Program-made: the position numbers and the translations under genes
DNA from: JALHQU01 sp043745295
GTDB lineage: Bacteria > Planctomycetota > Planctomycetia > Gemmatales > Gemmataceae
Direction: 5' to 3'
DNA length: 64,000 bases
Assembly: GCA_043745295.1 (NCBI GenBank)
Contig: JAYTTN010000714.1
Location: 1 to 64,000 of the forward strand
Shown here: in pieces, positions 1 to 8,815 of the stretch
How the letters are laid out: the number at the start of each line of letters is the position of its first letter
How positions within the stretch are numbered: position 1 is the stretch's first letter
Notes under the pieces: model-generated
Told to the model about the DNA's origin: nothing
What the model saw: the letters and a program-made list of their open reading frames with translations, nothing else
Database searches by the model: none

Positions 1-2841
1 GTTGTTGATGTCGTGGTACACGAACCCGCTCAGTTGGACCGGCCGCACTTCGCCGAAGTTGTTGCTCGCCGACGCCTGTCCTGCCCCCAGTGGAATGGCG
101 TTGATGACGGTGCCGTTCTGCGGGGCGGTGCCGCCGGTACTGCCCGGCTGCTCGCCCCGGTTCAGGTACCCGGCCGGCTGCGTCTCGGTGACGGTGTACG
201 TGCCGGCCTGCAATCCGGTGAACGAGTAGCTGCCGTCGGCGGCGGTCGTCGTCGTCAGCGGGGTGATGGCCCCGCTGCCCGTGGTGCCGGTCAGCACCAC
301 GGTGACGCCGGCCAGCGGCGCGTCGCCGGCGTTGAGCGTGTTGGACGGGTTGCTGTCCTCGTACACGAACCCGCTCAGGCTGGCGTTGGCGACCAGGAAG
401 CCGATGTCGTTGCCGTGCTGGGCGGTGCCGAGTCGCTGGGTGGCGACGTTCTGGATGACGTAGTTCGACCCGGACACGATGCCGTCGGAGTTGTTCTGCG
501 CGTTGGTGCCGGCGGCTTGGAAGGGGGCCAGTTGTAGACCGGCCAGCGCCGCATCGGCGACCGGGATGCACACCTCGTAGGAGGTGCCGGCCGGGATGGG
601 GCCGCCGATCTGGCTGACGCCGAACCGCTTGCTGCCCGTCGAGGTGCCGCTGTACGAGCTGAAGTAGTAGTTGCCGTTGGCGTCGGTGGCGGCGGTGGCG
701 ATGGGCGTGGACACGCCGCCGACCACCTGGCAGAGGACGACCGACACGCTCTGGATACCGAGTTCGTTGGCGTCTTGGCGGCCGTTGCCGTTGGTGTCGT
801 TCCACACCCGGTTGCCGATCTCGCGGCCGAGCGGGGTGGCGGCGATCAGGTCGCCGATGCCGTTCGCCTTGGCGAAGTTGGTCGGCGAGTTCTGGTAAAC
901 CTGGTACGCCTTGTCGATGCCGCCGGCGTTCCCGCCGGTGGTGTCGAACCAGCGGACGCCGCCGAGGTCGTAGTTGCCGCCGATGTGGATCGGGTCGAAC
1001 CCGGTCACGGCCACCAGGGAACTGCCCGGCAGTTGAAGGACGCCGCCGTCCTGAACGGCTTGGTGGTCGTTCACCGTCGGCTGACCTTGCGGCGGCAGGT
1101 CCTGCTGCCAGTAGAACTGGCCGCCGGCGGTCGGTCCGGTGATGTTCGCCGGCGGGGCGGCGGTGATGTTCTCGGCCGTCCACCCGGAGTTCAGGTTGCC
1201 CGCCGCGACGATGGCGGCGCGGAGCGTGTCGCCGCCGCTGATGCCTTTCGTCGGGGCGCCGAACGGGGCGGCGAAGTCGGTGGTCAGGAAGTTCCCGTAC
1301 TGGTCGCCGTTGCGGTCCCGCAGGCCGAGCGTCAGGTTGCCGTTGGAATCGAACGCCAAGCCGGTGAGTTCCGGCTGCGGGTAGATCGCGTACCGCTCGG
1401 CGTTCGAGGAGTGCGCGAGCGTCTGCTTCGTCGCGGTCCAGGCGTTCCAGTTCGCCGAGATCTGCGTGGCCGGGGTGGACGGCGAGGCGTCGCCGAGGTG
1501 GGCGAACCCGCGCGGGTAGTTGAGCGACTGGGTGAACACGGCCTGGGTGGTGGTGCCCGCGCCGGCGAGGTTCACGAACCCCGGCACGCTGATGGCTGGA
1601 TCGAACGCGAACACGAACGCCCGGAGGTCGGCCGCCAGCCCGGTACTCTCGGCCGAGTTCACCGCGCCGACGTACACCTTGCCGTTGTGGTACTCGACGG
1701 CGAACGGTCGCAGGTCGCCGTTCGCGCCGTTCGCGCCGCCGATGCCGGTCACCCCGGTGGGGCCGGTCGGCAACGGAATGTTGTACGCCGTCACGTCCGA
1801 TGCCTGCACGGCCACGCCGGCCGCCGGGATGTGGATGCGGTACAGTTTCCGGTCGGCCAACCCGACGGTGTACATGAACTGGCCGAGGTCGTCCACCGCC
1901 AACCCGCCGAGGCCCGACTTGCCGACCCGGTCGAACGCCGCCGCGTCGGTGTTGTAGTCGTAACCCAGGTTGAGCGCGCCGCGGAAGTTGGCACCGGCCA
2001 CCGTGGCACCGGCCAGCGCGTTCAGGTCGGCGAACAGCGTCGGGGCGTTCGTTCCGGTCGGGTCGATGGTGTAGATCGCGCCCGGCCCGCCGATCCCGTA
2101 GGCCGTGTGCCGCTTGGTCAGCGCCGCCGCGTAGGCGTTGTTGTTCGCCGTGTCGAACGCCAGCCCCCACGTCGCCCCGACGACCGCGTTGTCGGCCACG
2201 CTCGTCGGCGCGTTCACCGCGTAGTTGGCGACCGTCGTGTCGCTGTTCGCGGTGCCCGAGTTGTACGCGAACCGGACGACCGTCGCCCCCGGATTCTCCC
2301 CCAACACATAGATGTTCGAGAGCAGGTTCGGGTTGGTCGCGCTGCTGTCCGTCGGCAGCACGAGGCTCAGGTTGATCGGCGTCGCCGGCGGGTTGTCCGC
2401 CACGAACTGAACGGTGGTGCCGGACCCGGTCGCCCCGGCCGCCTGCGTCCCGGCGAACAGATTCGCCGGGACGTTCGCGAACTCCAGTCGGTACGGGCCG
2501 GTGTTCAGCAGCGCCAACGTGTACTGGCCGTTCGCGGCGGTCGTCGCCGCCCCCTGGAGCGCGTTCGCGGAGTCGAAGGCCCGCACCACGACCCCGCCGA
2601 CGCCGGCGTCCGCACGGGTCGGCGTTGAACCGGTGCCGCCGGCGTTTGCCAGCGTCCCGGCCGAATCCAGTAGCCCGTTCGCGTTGAAGTCGAGGAACAC
2701 CGTCCCCACCACCTGCCCGGCCGGAACGACGCGGTCTTCCAGCGGGAGGACGGCGAGCTGCGGCCGGGCCGAGGTCTCTTTGGTCGAAGTCGTGGGCAAA
2801 GGCGGGGACTTGCGAGTCGGGTCGGTCGGGAGGAGAGTCAT
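1..2841 (-). CDS. Large SdrD/B-like repeat surface protein, C-terminus cut by window edge
   Basis: Reads from an ATG at 2841 to the window edge without a stop, so only the first 947 residues are seen. Near residue 36 is LEDRVVPA, the N-terminal motif typical of very large planctomycete surface and secreted proteins. Then come an SdrD B-like module (VGTVFLDFNANGLLD), a long middle part rich in Asn/Thr/Gly that resembles a beta-propeller or DUF4394-like region, and at least two more SdrD B-like modules (NRVWNDTNGNGRQDANE; LSGFVYEDSNPSNTLNAGD). These beta-sandwich modules usually bind Ca and form stalks outside the cell. Function is inferred as extracellular or cell-surface structure. A purine-rich stretch precedes the start only weakly. 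The coding base composition is the same as for its neighbour, the BBP7 gene. Confidence 0.85.
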   Translation of the reverse strand, partial: MTLLPTDPTRKSPPLPTTSTKETSARPQLAVLPLEDRVVPAGQVVGTVFLDFNANGLLDSAGTLANAGGTGSTPTRADAGVGGVVVRAFDSANALQGAATTAANGQYTLALLNTGPYRLEFANVPANLFAGTQAAGATGSGTTVQFVADNPPATPINLSLVLPTDSSATNPNLLSNIYVLGENPGATVVRFAYNSGTANSDTTVANYAVNAPTSVADNAVVGATWGLAFDTANNNAYAAALTKRHTAYGIGGPGAIYTIDPTGTNAPTLFADLNALAGATVAGANFRGALNLGYDYNTDAAAFDRVGKSGLGGLAVDDLGQFMYTVGLADRKLYRIHIPAAGVAVQASDVTAYNIPLPTGPTGVTGIGGANGANGDLRPFAVEYHNGKVYVGAVNSAESTGLAADLRAFVFAFDPAISVPGFVNLAGAGTTTQAVFTQSLNYPRGFAHLGDASPSTPATQISANWNAWTATKQTLAHSSNAERYAIYPQPELTGLAFDSNGNLTLGLRDRNGDQYGNFLTTDFAAPFGAPTKGISGGDTLRAAIVAAGNLNSGWTAENITAAPPANITGPTAGGQFYWQQDLPPQGQPTVNDHQAVQDGGVLQLPGSSLVAVTGFDPIHIGGNYDLGGVRWFDTTGGNAGGIDKAYQVYQNSPTNFAKANGIGDLIAATPLGREIGNRVWNDTNGNGRQDANELGIQSVSVVLCQVVGGVSTPIATAATDANGNYYFSSYSGTSTGSKRFGVSQIGGPIPAGTSYEVCIPVADAALAGLQLAPFQAAGTNAQNNSDGIVSGSNYVIQNVATQRLGTAQHGNDIGFLVANASLSGFVYEDSNPSNTLNAGDAPLAGVTVVLTGTTGSGAITPLTTTTAADGSYSFTGLQAGTYTVTETQPAGYLNRGEQPGSTGGTAPQNGTVINAIPLGAGQASASNNFGEVRPVQLSGFVYHDINN

Positions 2842-3291
2842 GGGCGGACGACCTCGGTGGGTTGGCAGTCAAGCGGGAAAACTGGTGAATTATTGCGACG
2901 CGGTAATTGTTGCGGAATTACGGAGTCTCAACTTTCAGTTTAAGTAGTGGCATCGGTCGGGACCAGTTACCTAAACTCCGGAAATTGCCACCTTCTTGGG
3001 AGCTGGGGGAATCCCGGACACGACAATCCGGAAAATTCGACTGTTCGCGCTAACGTCACTTGCCGACGCGAACCTCCGGCCGGAATTTGGAGCGATTGGG
3101 CGGGTGATCCGCGATTTTCGCCCGCGAACGGAGGGACCACGCGATCCGGAAATCGTCGGCGTGATGGGAAAGCCGGGGGGAGTCGATAACCGAGTTGTCC
3201 GGAAGGAACCGGTCACACGCCCTCGGCCGGGGTGCTGCCACTTGTCGCGGCACCCGACGCTCTCGCCGAGACTCCGGGAGGAACCCTCGTC
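2842..3291. other. Divergent intergenic region between surface protein and BBP7 genes
   Basis: About 450 bases with no convincing gene. It is more AT-rich near 2880-2950 (probably the promoter of the leftward gene) and holds four copies of TCCGGAA(A/G) at 2977, 3027, 3145 and 3198. A GGGAGG ribosome-binding site at 3276-3281 serves the BBP7 gene. Confidence 0.5.
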
Positions 3292-4704
3292 ATGTTCAAG
3301 CGCACTCTGTGCGGCATCGCCGCCGCGTTCGCCGTCGCCGGGACGGCCAGCGCCCAGCCGACGCCGACGTTCGCCCCACGCGGCAAACCCGCGTTCGTCC
3401 CGGCCAAACCGACGTCCGACATTCAGCAGACGGCGATGAAGTCCGACGCCGCGCTGCCGGCGGTTCTGCCGCCCGCGTCGGCTCCGGCCATGCCCGTCAT
3501 GGCCTCCCCGGCTCCGGCCCCGTCGGCCGCCTGCCCGGACCTGGCCACGATGTCCGACGTGAACATGGCCTGCGGCGACTCGTGCGGGGCCGCCTGCGAC
3601 GCCCTGTGCGGTCCCCCCGGCCGCTTCTGGGTCGGGGCCGAGTGGCTCTACTGGGGCACCAAGGGCAACCGCCTGCCGCCGCTCGTCACGTCCGCCCCGC
3701 CCGGCACCGCCCGCGGCGTGGCCGGCACCATCGGCGGGCCGGGCACCCGCACCCTGATCGGCGACCAGACCGTCAACGACGAGTGGCGGAGCGGCTTCCG
3801 CCTGTACGGCGGGATGTGGCTGGACGCCGCCCAGAAGTTCGGCGTCGAGGGCAACTTCTTCTTCCTCGGCAAGAGCACCTTCAACCAGTCGGCCGGGTCC
3901 GACGGCACCGACATCGTCACGCGGCCGTTCACCAACACCGTCCGCCGCAACCCCGACGGCACCTTCACCGAGGTCGCCCCGTACCAGGACACCCAACTGG
4001 TCAGCTTCCCCGGCGTGCTGGCCGGCACCGCCACGGTGAACAGCACCAACGAGTTCTACGGGTTCGGTGCCAACTTCGTCCGCAACCTGACCTGCTCGCC
4101 GTGCGGCCGGCTGGACTTCCTGATCGGCTACCGCAACCTCCAGTTGAAGGACAGCCTGACCATCCGCGAAGACCTGACCGGCATCAGCCCGAACGCCGGC
4201 ACCCGCTTCCAGGTGACGGACCGGTTCAAGACGCAGAACTCGTTCAACGGCGGCGTGCTCGGCCTCGCCTACGAGCACCGGTTCAGCCACTTTTACCTGA
4301 ACGTCCGCTCGACGGTGGCCCTCGGCAACACCCGCTCGACGGTGGACATCGACGGCAGCACGGTCATCACCCCGCCGGGCGGCACCGCGTCCACGTTCAC
4401 CGGCGGCCTGCTGGCGCAGCCGTCGAACATCGGCCGCTACACCCGCGACGCCTTCTCGGTGGTCCCCGAAGTGACCCTCCGGCTGGGCGTCCAGGTGACC
4501 GAACACCTGCGGGTGTACGGCGGGTACAACTTCCTCTACTGGAGCAACGTGGTGCGGCCGCAGGACGTGGTCGATCTGCGCGTCAACGGCAGCCAGATCC
4601 CGCCGCGGACGAACCAGACGGGGGCGCTGTACCCGCGGTACACCCCCAGCAGCAGCGACTTCTGGGCGCACGGCGTCATGATCGGGGCCGAGCTGCGGTA
4701 CTAA
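3292..4704 (+). CDS. BBP7-family outer-membrane beta-barrel protein
   Basis: 470 residues. A signal peptide (about residues 1-21, ending TASA-Q) is followed by a Pro/Ala-rich linker, a short Cys-containing stretch (CPDLATM...CGDSCGAACDALC) and a C-terminal barrel starting at RFWVGAEWLYW and ending in a strand with terminal Tyr (GVMIGAELRY), as outer-membrane barrels do. This architecture is the planctomycete BBP7 (porin-like) family, present in many paralogues per Gemmata-type genome. The ATG at 3292 was chosen for its GGGAGG site 10 bases upstream and because the signal peptide begins there. It probably sits in the outer membrane; substrate unknown. Confidence 0.88.
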   Translation: MFKRTLCGIAAAFAVAGTASAQPTPTFAPRGKPAFVPAKPTSDIQQTAMKSDAALPAVLPPASAPAMPVMASPAPAPSAACPDLATMSDVNMACGDSCGAACDALCGPPGRFWVGAEWLYWGTKGNRLPPLVTSAPPGTARGVAGTIGGPGTRTLIGDQTVNDEWRSGFRLYGGMWLDAAQKFGVEGNFFFLGKSTFNQSAGSDGTDIVTRPFTNTVRRNPDGTFTEVAPYQDTQLVSFPGVLAGTATVNSTNEFYGFGANFVRNLTCSPCGRLDFLIGYRNLQLKDSLTIREDLTGISPNAGTRFQVTDRFKTQNSFNGGVLGLAYEHRFSHFYLNVRSTVALGNTRSTVDIDGSTVITPPGGTASTFTGGLLAQPSNIGRYTRDAFSVVPEVTLRLGVQVTEHLRVYGGYNFLYWSNVVRPQDVVDLRVNGSQIPPRTNQTGALYPRYTPSSSDFWAHGVMIGAELRY

Positions 4705-4727
4705 CGCGAACGGCTGGCAACCCCACG

Positions 4728-4749
4728 GCACCGGCGGCAACGCCGGTGC
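4728..4749 (+). terminator. Stem-loop terminator after BBP7 gene
   Basis: Perfect 9-bp GC-rich stem (GCACCGGCG / CGCCGGTGC) closed by a GCAA tetraloop, 23 bases after the stop codon and followed by TTCGTCGTT. It lacks a long T-run, as is usual in GC-rich planctomycetes. Confidence 0.65.
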
Positions 4750-5016
4750 TTCGTCGTTGGGAGAAAACGCTCGGCGGTGAAGCCGGTTCTTCCCACCTCT
4801 TTCCGCTGGGGGAAGGTCGGTTGCGCAGCAACCGGGAGGGGGGTCATTCTTTCGTGGCACCAGCGTCCGAGCCGGTGGGCCGTTTCACGGGATCAACTCC
4901 CAGATCACATAAACCGGACGGTCTCGTCCCACCGTTTCCACAAAGCCCGGCCGGGCCGCAAGAAAACACTTGACGGCGGATTTGGCCCGCCCGTATTATC
5001 CCAACGAGTGAGGTGT

Positions 5017-5043
5017 TTATCCCAATCGCGCGGATTGGGATAA
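5017..5043. promoter_or_regulatory. Perfect 11-bp inverted repeat upstream of small gene
   Basis: Arms TTATCCCAATC and GATTGGGATAA are separated by GCGCG. A partial third copy of the left arm (TTATCCCAA) lies at about 4996-5004. The repeat ends 30 bases before the GTG start at 5074, so it may be a repressor operator for that gene; it is not followed by a T-run, which argues against a terminator. Confidence 0.45.
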
Positions 5044-5073
5044 GTATCTGTTCGGCGGCCGGAGGGCATCGCA

Positions 5074-5364
5074 GTGGGCAGCGTCAACCGGAAAGCGACT
5101 GGCGACGAGATGGCGCACGCTACCCAGACGATCCAGGAAGCGTTCCCCGAATACGATGTCGTCTGGGGAAGCCACGGGGACTATGGCGGCGGCCGCGCGC
5201 CACGCGATCACACGCTGTCGTTCCGTCTCCGCGACCGCTGGGGCAAGTACCACTCCAACGTCATCTGGGTGAACCCGGCCGGGCTGTCCCGCATCACCCC
5301 CGCATGGGTCAAGCAGATGGTCAAGCGTGGCACCAGCAACAAACCCCGGTCGCGGCGGCGGTAG
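5074..5364 (+). CDS. Small hypothetical protein
   Basis: 96 residues from a GTG at 5074, with a GGAGG site at 5061-5065. An ATG at 5110 is the alternative start. The sequence has no recognised domain: a mixed first half (QTIQEAFPEYDVVWGSHGDYG), then a Trp/Arg-rich part (FRLRDRWGKYHSNVIWVNPAG) and a very basic C-terminus (KRGTSNKPRSRRR), which could contact nucleic acid. It stands alone between the inverted repeat and a dispersed repeat element. No function is assigned. Confidence 0.5.
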   Translation: MGSVNRKATGDEMAHATQTIQEAFPEYDVVWGSHGDYGGGRAPRDHTLSFRLRDRWGKYHSNVIWVNPAGLSRITPAWVKQMVKRGTSNKPRSRRR

Positions 5365-5381
5365 TCGCGGGGAGTAAAAGC

Positions 5382-5401
5382 ACGCCGAACCAGGCGCTGC
5401 A
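5382..5401 (+). repeat. Dispersed ALQPTGGA-type repeat, copy 1
   Basis: ACGCCGAACCAGGCGCTGCA starts a stretch whose translation reads NQALQPTGGARRFF. NQALQPTGxA strings recur in many Gemmata-type gene predictions and reflect a dispersed DNA repeat, not a protein domain. The recognisable element continues to about 5485. Confidence 0.6.
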
Positions 5402-5495
5402 GCCGACCGGCGGGGCACGACGGTTTTTTACTCGTGAAGTTCAGTTCGCCCCGCCGGCAGCTGAGCTGGGTCGTTCGGCGGCAGAGGGCGCACCG

Positions 5496-5909
5496 GTGGC
5501 AGCGCTGGCGACTGTCAGGGCGTTGGTCCGCGTCACCCCGTGGGACGACCTCGTGTACCGGCTTGGCCCGGATGCCGCCTGCGAGTTCGTCTCCGACCGG
5601 ACGCCGTTCGTGTTCCGGGTCGAGGGCTGGCTCGAAGACGGGCACATCCGGTACGGGCTGCACGGGCCGGTCGTGGATGGGCCGGCGCGCTACCGCGGCT
5701 TGGTGTGCTCGATCCTCACCCGCGCGGACGGGAGCGACTGGCGGGTCGAATCGTCCAGCTCGGCCGCCTTCAAGGTCGGGCCTGGGGCCGTCGCCCGGGA
5801 CCACCGACACGACTTCCGGCACCCCGAGGGCACGACCCTGGCGGGGTATCCGTGGGTGTCGAGGTTCGGGGAGGTCGAGGTGGTTGGCAGCGCCCGGACG
5901 CCGAACTAG
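5496..5909 (+). CDS. Hypothetical protein flanked by dispersed repeats
   Basis: 137 residues if begun at the GTG at 5496; the frame stays open upstream through the ALQPTGGA-type repeat, so the true start is unsure. The body (VRALVRVTPWDDLVYRLGPD, FVFRVEGWLEDGHIRYGLHG, a DHRHDFRHPEG His-rich tail) looks like a compact alpha/beta protein, but I do not recognise the family. It ends with the TAG in a second copy of the repeat. It may be a small gene trapped between repeat copies. No strong ribosome-binding site was found. Confidence 0.4.
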   Translation: MAALATVRALVRVTPWDDLVYRLGPDAACEFVSDRTPFVFRVEGWLEDGHIRYGLHGPVVDGPARYRGLVCSILTRADGSDWRVESSSSAAFKVGPGAVARDHRHDFRHPEGTTLAGYPWVSRFGEVEVVGSARTPN

Positions 5910-5917
5910 GCGCTGCA
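5898..5917 (+). repeat. Dispersed ALQPTGGA-type repeat, copy 2 (truncated)
   Basis: ACGCCGAACTAGGCGCTGCA matches copy 1 at 19 of 20 positions. The C-to-T change turns CAG (Gln) into the TAG stop of the preceding gene. The similarity ends soon after, so this copy is truncated. Confidence 0.6.
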
Positions 5918-6094
5918 CCTAGTTGAAGCGGTTGGGGATGCGTTGCAGTGAGGTCGAGGTTGCGTTGGAAGTCGTTGATTGAAAACCCATTACGGAAAAT
6001 CCACGTTGGCATTATACGGCAGTAATATTGCGGCTGAAAGGCCAATGGTGCCCTTTTTCTGCCCTCCCCATCTGGGCACGACTCTGAGCATCAT

Positions 6095-6345
6095 TGGGTA
6101 TCCATCGGTCGATGTGACTGCCGCTCAGGCTTTAGCGATCATCTGCACTCTACGCAGTGGAAGCAGAGATGGCTGACAAGGGATTGTCAGTGGAACAAAA
6201 CATCGCTCTTCGCCAAGCCCGCACCGGACTGATCGTACAACGCTTCTGGGCATGATTGATCGAAGAGGAACGCACGACGTCGCGAATGGGCCTAATTACG
6301 GCGAGACATAGACCTACGCCCGCAATCAATGGCCGATGCTAATTC
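6095..6345 (+). pseudogene. IS66-family transposase remnant (C-terminal part)
   Basis: Pieces typical of the C-terminal half of IS66 TnpC transposases appear in shifting frames: AAQALAII, then LYAVEAEMADKGLSVEQ, IALRQARTGLIVQRFWA, an in-frame TGA, LIEEERTT, and after another frameshift TYARNQWPML. The order and motifs (ALRQ..., YARNQW) match the family, but at least two frameshifts and a stop make it non-functional. Terminal repeats were not found. Outside these pieces, 5929-6508 holds nothing else I can recognise. Confidence 0.7.
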
Positions 6346-6508
6346 GCGCAAGTGGTAATATGGATAGTTGCTCCGCATTGCTCCCGGAGATCACTCGATC
6401 GCCTGATTGCGGTTTCGTGGGTGGCACCGGTCGGGAAGCTGTGGCACGCCTGTCCGAACTTTCGACCCGAGAGCGGTGTCATTCTGAATAGACATTCGGG
6501 GAGAGGTT

Positions 6509-8326
6509 ATGAGTGAGGAAACAGCGGAACTCGACACACCGGCGTGGGTAGCGGTGGTCTTCGTTCAGTTCGATAAGGCGGGCTATTTCGACGAATACGA
6601 AGTTGCTGGCCATCTCTCGGAGGCCGCAAAGAGGATCGAATCCCCAACGGACAAAGAGAAGACGGCCGCCAACGCCGAACGGTGGGCTTTCAACTTCCAT
6701 TCGCAGGATGCTGGTGAACTGAGCGAGTGGAAGACCCACTTCGGCCCGGCGTTCGTGAGCGGGGATTTCCGCAACCCGGACATCGCATGGATCGACAAGT
6801 CTGTGCTGAAATACTGGGAAAAGCGGATGGCCACTGTCACGCATCCACTGCTCCGCGCCCGCTACGCCGACCTGGTGTGGGACTTGTCAAAGAAGGCGTG
6901 TGACGCGAAGCCGCCCATCGAGGCGGCGCGGATCGCCATCGACGGGTATGTGGCCGCCTCCAGCTTGGCCGACAAGAAAGCCGCGCTGCAAGCTTCAGAC
7001 CGTTTGCAGCGGGGGATCAAGCTTGCAGTGAGCATCGGCGACACGGCCAGATCGGAGCAGGCCCGCGACGCCTTGGTAGATCTGTTCACCCGCGTGAACG
7101 AGACCTGGGGGTGGGTGACGCTGTACGACGTGTTCGAGGACTCGCCCAAGATCAAGCTGGCCGACCCGCAGCGGGATGCGGTGATCGCCGGTCTCGAAGC
7201 CCACGTCGCCGAGGTCGCAGGAAAGCCGGAGGGCATCGACCCGAATGGCTCGCTCCATGTCGCCGCTCGGCTGGTGAGGCACTACCAGCGATTGACCCGC
7301 CAGTCCGACGCTGATCGGGTGGTGATCGCCTGCGCCCAAGCGGCAGAGCGTTTTGCCGCGACGGCCGATCATACCCGAGCGCACTTCTGGCTCGATCAGG
7401 TCTTCAGGTTCTACCGGATCAACGGACTCGATGCCGAAGCCGAGCGGGTGCAACTGGAAGCAAGGCAGCGAGGCGAGTTGGCTCGGAGCGAAGCGGAACC
7501 CCACCTTGCCGAAGTGGAAGTACCACCCGACGAACTGGAAAAGTTCCTGAACGAGATGACAGACGGTAACCTCGATACCGCGCTGCAAACCATCGCTGGA
7601 CACTACGTCCCCCATCTCGACACGCTGCGCGATCGGCTCAAGCGGTTCCGCAAAGGGTATCCTATGGCGACGATGTGGCCGATCGCCAAAATGGCCGAAG
7701 GCCAGATGGTGGCGCAGATCGGCTCCGTCGATACCGACCCGGAAGGCGCTCTACTGAACGCGGTCGGCGACGAAATCCGCCACGGGAAAATGTTTCTGGA
7801 GAAGACGTTCGACCGGCTCCGCGAGCGGTACTCCGTGACTGCCGACCAGATCGTCGATTTCCTGTACGAGTCGGTCGCCTTCACTGTGGGGTTCCGCAGA
7901 ATCATCCACCAGGGCGTCGAGGCGTACCTGGCCGGAGACCACCCGAAGGCGATCAGCCTGCTCGTGCCACAGATCGAAAACGGTCTCCGCTTCCTTCTGC
8001 CCCTGCTCGGCCGCCCGCCGAACAAGGTGAAGCGGGGCGACCAGCCAGGGATGACCGAGAAGACGTTGACCGACATTCTCGAACACGAACCCGTCATCAA
8101 AGAGAAGTTCGGGGAGGACGCCCATCTTTACATGGTCGCGTTCCTCGCCGACGCGCGCGGCTTAAACATCCGCAACCGGATGTGCCACGGGCTGATGATG
8201 GGAGAGGACTTCAATCGTTGGGTCAGCGACCGCGTGCTGCACACGATGCTGATGCTGGGGACGTGCAGGCGGAAGAAGCCGGAGTCGCAGACTGACCACA
8301 CGGCCGAAGGAGAGGCCGCGACATGA
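6509..8326 (+). CDS. DUF4209-like protein with HEPN-type RNxxxH motif
   Basis: 605 residues from an ATG at 6509 with a GGGGAGAGG site just upstream. The N-terminal 450 residues are largely alpha-helical, without recognised motifs (start EETAELDTPAWVAVVFVQFDKAG). The C-terminal region (RFLLPLLGRPPNKVKRG..., ILEHEPVIKEKFGED, LNIRNRMCHGLM) matches the DUF4209 pattern, whose invariant RNxxxHG resembles the R-x4-H active site of HEPN ribonucleases. HEPN proteins often serve in antiphage defence or abortive infection, but DUF4209 itself is not well characterised, so an RNase role is inference. It is a single gene, downstream of an IS66 remnant and at the edge of the mobile region, a common setting for defence genes. 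Confidence 0.75.
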   Translation: MSEETAELDTPAWVAVVFVQFDKAGYFDEYEVAGHLSEAAKRIESPTDKEKTAANAERWAFNFHSQDAGELSEWKTHFGPAFVSGDFRNPDIAWIDKSVLKYWEKRMATVTHPLLRARYADLVWDLSKKACDAKPPIEAARIAIDGYVAASSLADKKAALQASDRLQRGIKLAVSIGDTARSEQARDALVDLFTRVNETWGWVTLYDVFEDSPKIKLADPQRDAVIAGLEAHVAEVAGKPEGIDPNGSLHVAARLVRHYQRLTRQSDADRVVIACAQAAERFAATADHTRAHFWLDQVFRFYRINGLDAEAERVQLEARQRGELARSEAEPHLAEVEVPPDELEKFLNEMTDGNLDTALQTIAGHYVPHLDTLRDRLKRFRKGYPMATMWPIAKMAEGQMVAQIGSVDTDPEGALLNAVGDEIRHGKMFLEKTFDRLRERYSVTADQIVDFLYESVAFTVGFRRIIHQGVEAYLAGDHPKAISLLVPQIENGLRFLLPLLGRPPNKVKRGDQPGMTEKTLTDILEHEPVIKEKFGEDAHLYMVAFLADARGLNIRNRMCHGLMMGEDFNRWVSDRVLHTMLMLGTCRRKKPESQTDHTAEGEAAT

Positions 8327-8339
8327 GCTTCTGGATTTG

Positions 8340-8362
8340 GTGCCGTTTGAAGATCACGGCAC
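8340..8362 (+). terminator. Stem-loop after the DUF4209 gene
   Basis: 7-bp perfect stem (GTGCCGT / ACGGCAC) with a 9-base loop, 14 bases past the stop codon. No T-run follows, so termination is likely but not certain. Confidence 0.4.
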
Positions 8363-8427
8363 TCTGTAAAAACTGTACCCCAGCAAGAAGACCAAGAAGA
8401 TGAGTACCGTCCCCTGCAACTCTTTCC

Positions 8428-8727
8428 TTACTTCACATGCCGGTAAGGATTCGGCTCGGGCAACAAGCCCTCGTTGCGGACTCGCGTCAGCTCTTCATGG
8501 GAAATGATCCACTCGCTGGCAACACCGCGGCCGCACTTCTTCTTTTCGGCTTTGACGCGGCCGAGACGGCACCACTCGCGGACGGTGAATTCGGCCTTGC
8601 CGAGCAGTTCCGCGACCTCGGCCGTCGAATACCATTCCTTGACGGTTCGCTGCTGCACGAGCAGGTCGAGGGCCTGCTCGATCCGAGCCAGGCGTGTCGT
8701 CAGGTCGTTGAGTATTTCGGCGCTCAT
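8428..8727 (-). CDS. Excisionase-type helix-turn-helix protein
   Basis: 99 residues. An N-terminal helix that could pair as a short coiled coil (LTTRLARIEQALDLLVQQR) precedes a MerR/excisionase-like winged HTH: WYSTAEVAELLGKAEFTVREWCRLGRVKA (residues about 32-60), then a wing ending SEWIISHEELTRV. This domain (HTH_17 type) binds DNA in excisionases, plasmid control proteins and small regulators. A close paralogue lies 88 bases upstream at 8816-9127. Its likely role is DNA binding for the neighbouring mobile element, as an excisionase or a repressor. No integrase of matching type is seen nearby, so excisionase function is unproven. Confidence 0.8.
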   Translation of the reverse strand: MSAEILNDLTTRLARIEQALDLLVQQRTVKEWYSTAEVAELLGKAEFTVREWCRLGRVKAEKKKCGRGVASEWIISHEELTRVRNEGLLPEPNPYRHVK

Positions 8728-8815
8728 GAGATTCTCGCAATTGATCGTGCTGTCGGTGATCGCTTAAATCTGGTTCCTTAAGATCGCGGGTTTCGCGCTG
8801 TACCGGTTCCGGTGC

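Noticed and set aside
775..2628. Long plus-strand open frame, 617 codons
   Set aside because: It mirrors the SdrD-like gene on the minus strand; its Arg/Val/Gly-rich composition is what a GC-rich antisense frame gives, and it has no ribosome-binding site or domain.
2977..3205. Four TCCGGAA(A/G) copies upstream of BBP7
   Set aside because: Irregular spacing (50, 118, 53) and a short, GC-rich core; could arise by chance.
3195..4973. Plus-strand frame overlapping the BBP7 gene
   Set aside because: Pro/Arg-rich shadow of the BBP7 reading frame; the BBP7 frame has signal peptide and barrel features.
8323..8404. 26-codon frame overlapping the stop of the DUF4209 gene
   Set aside because: No hydrophobic segment, motif or conservation clue; overlap alone is not enough.
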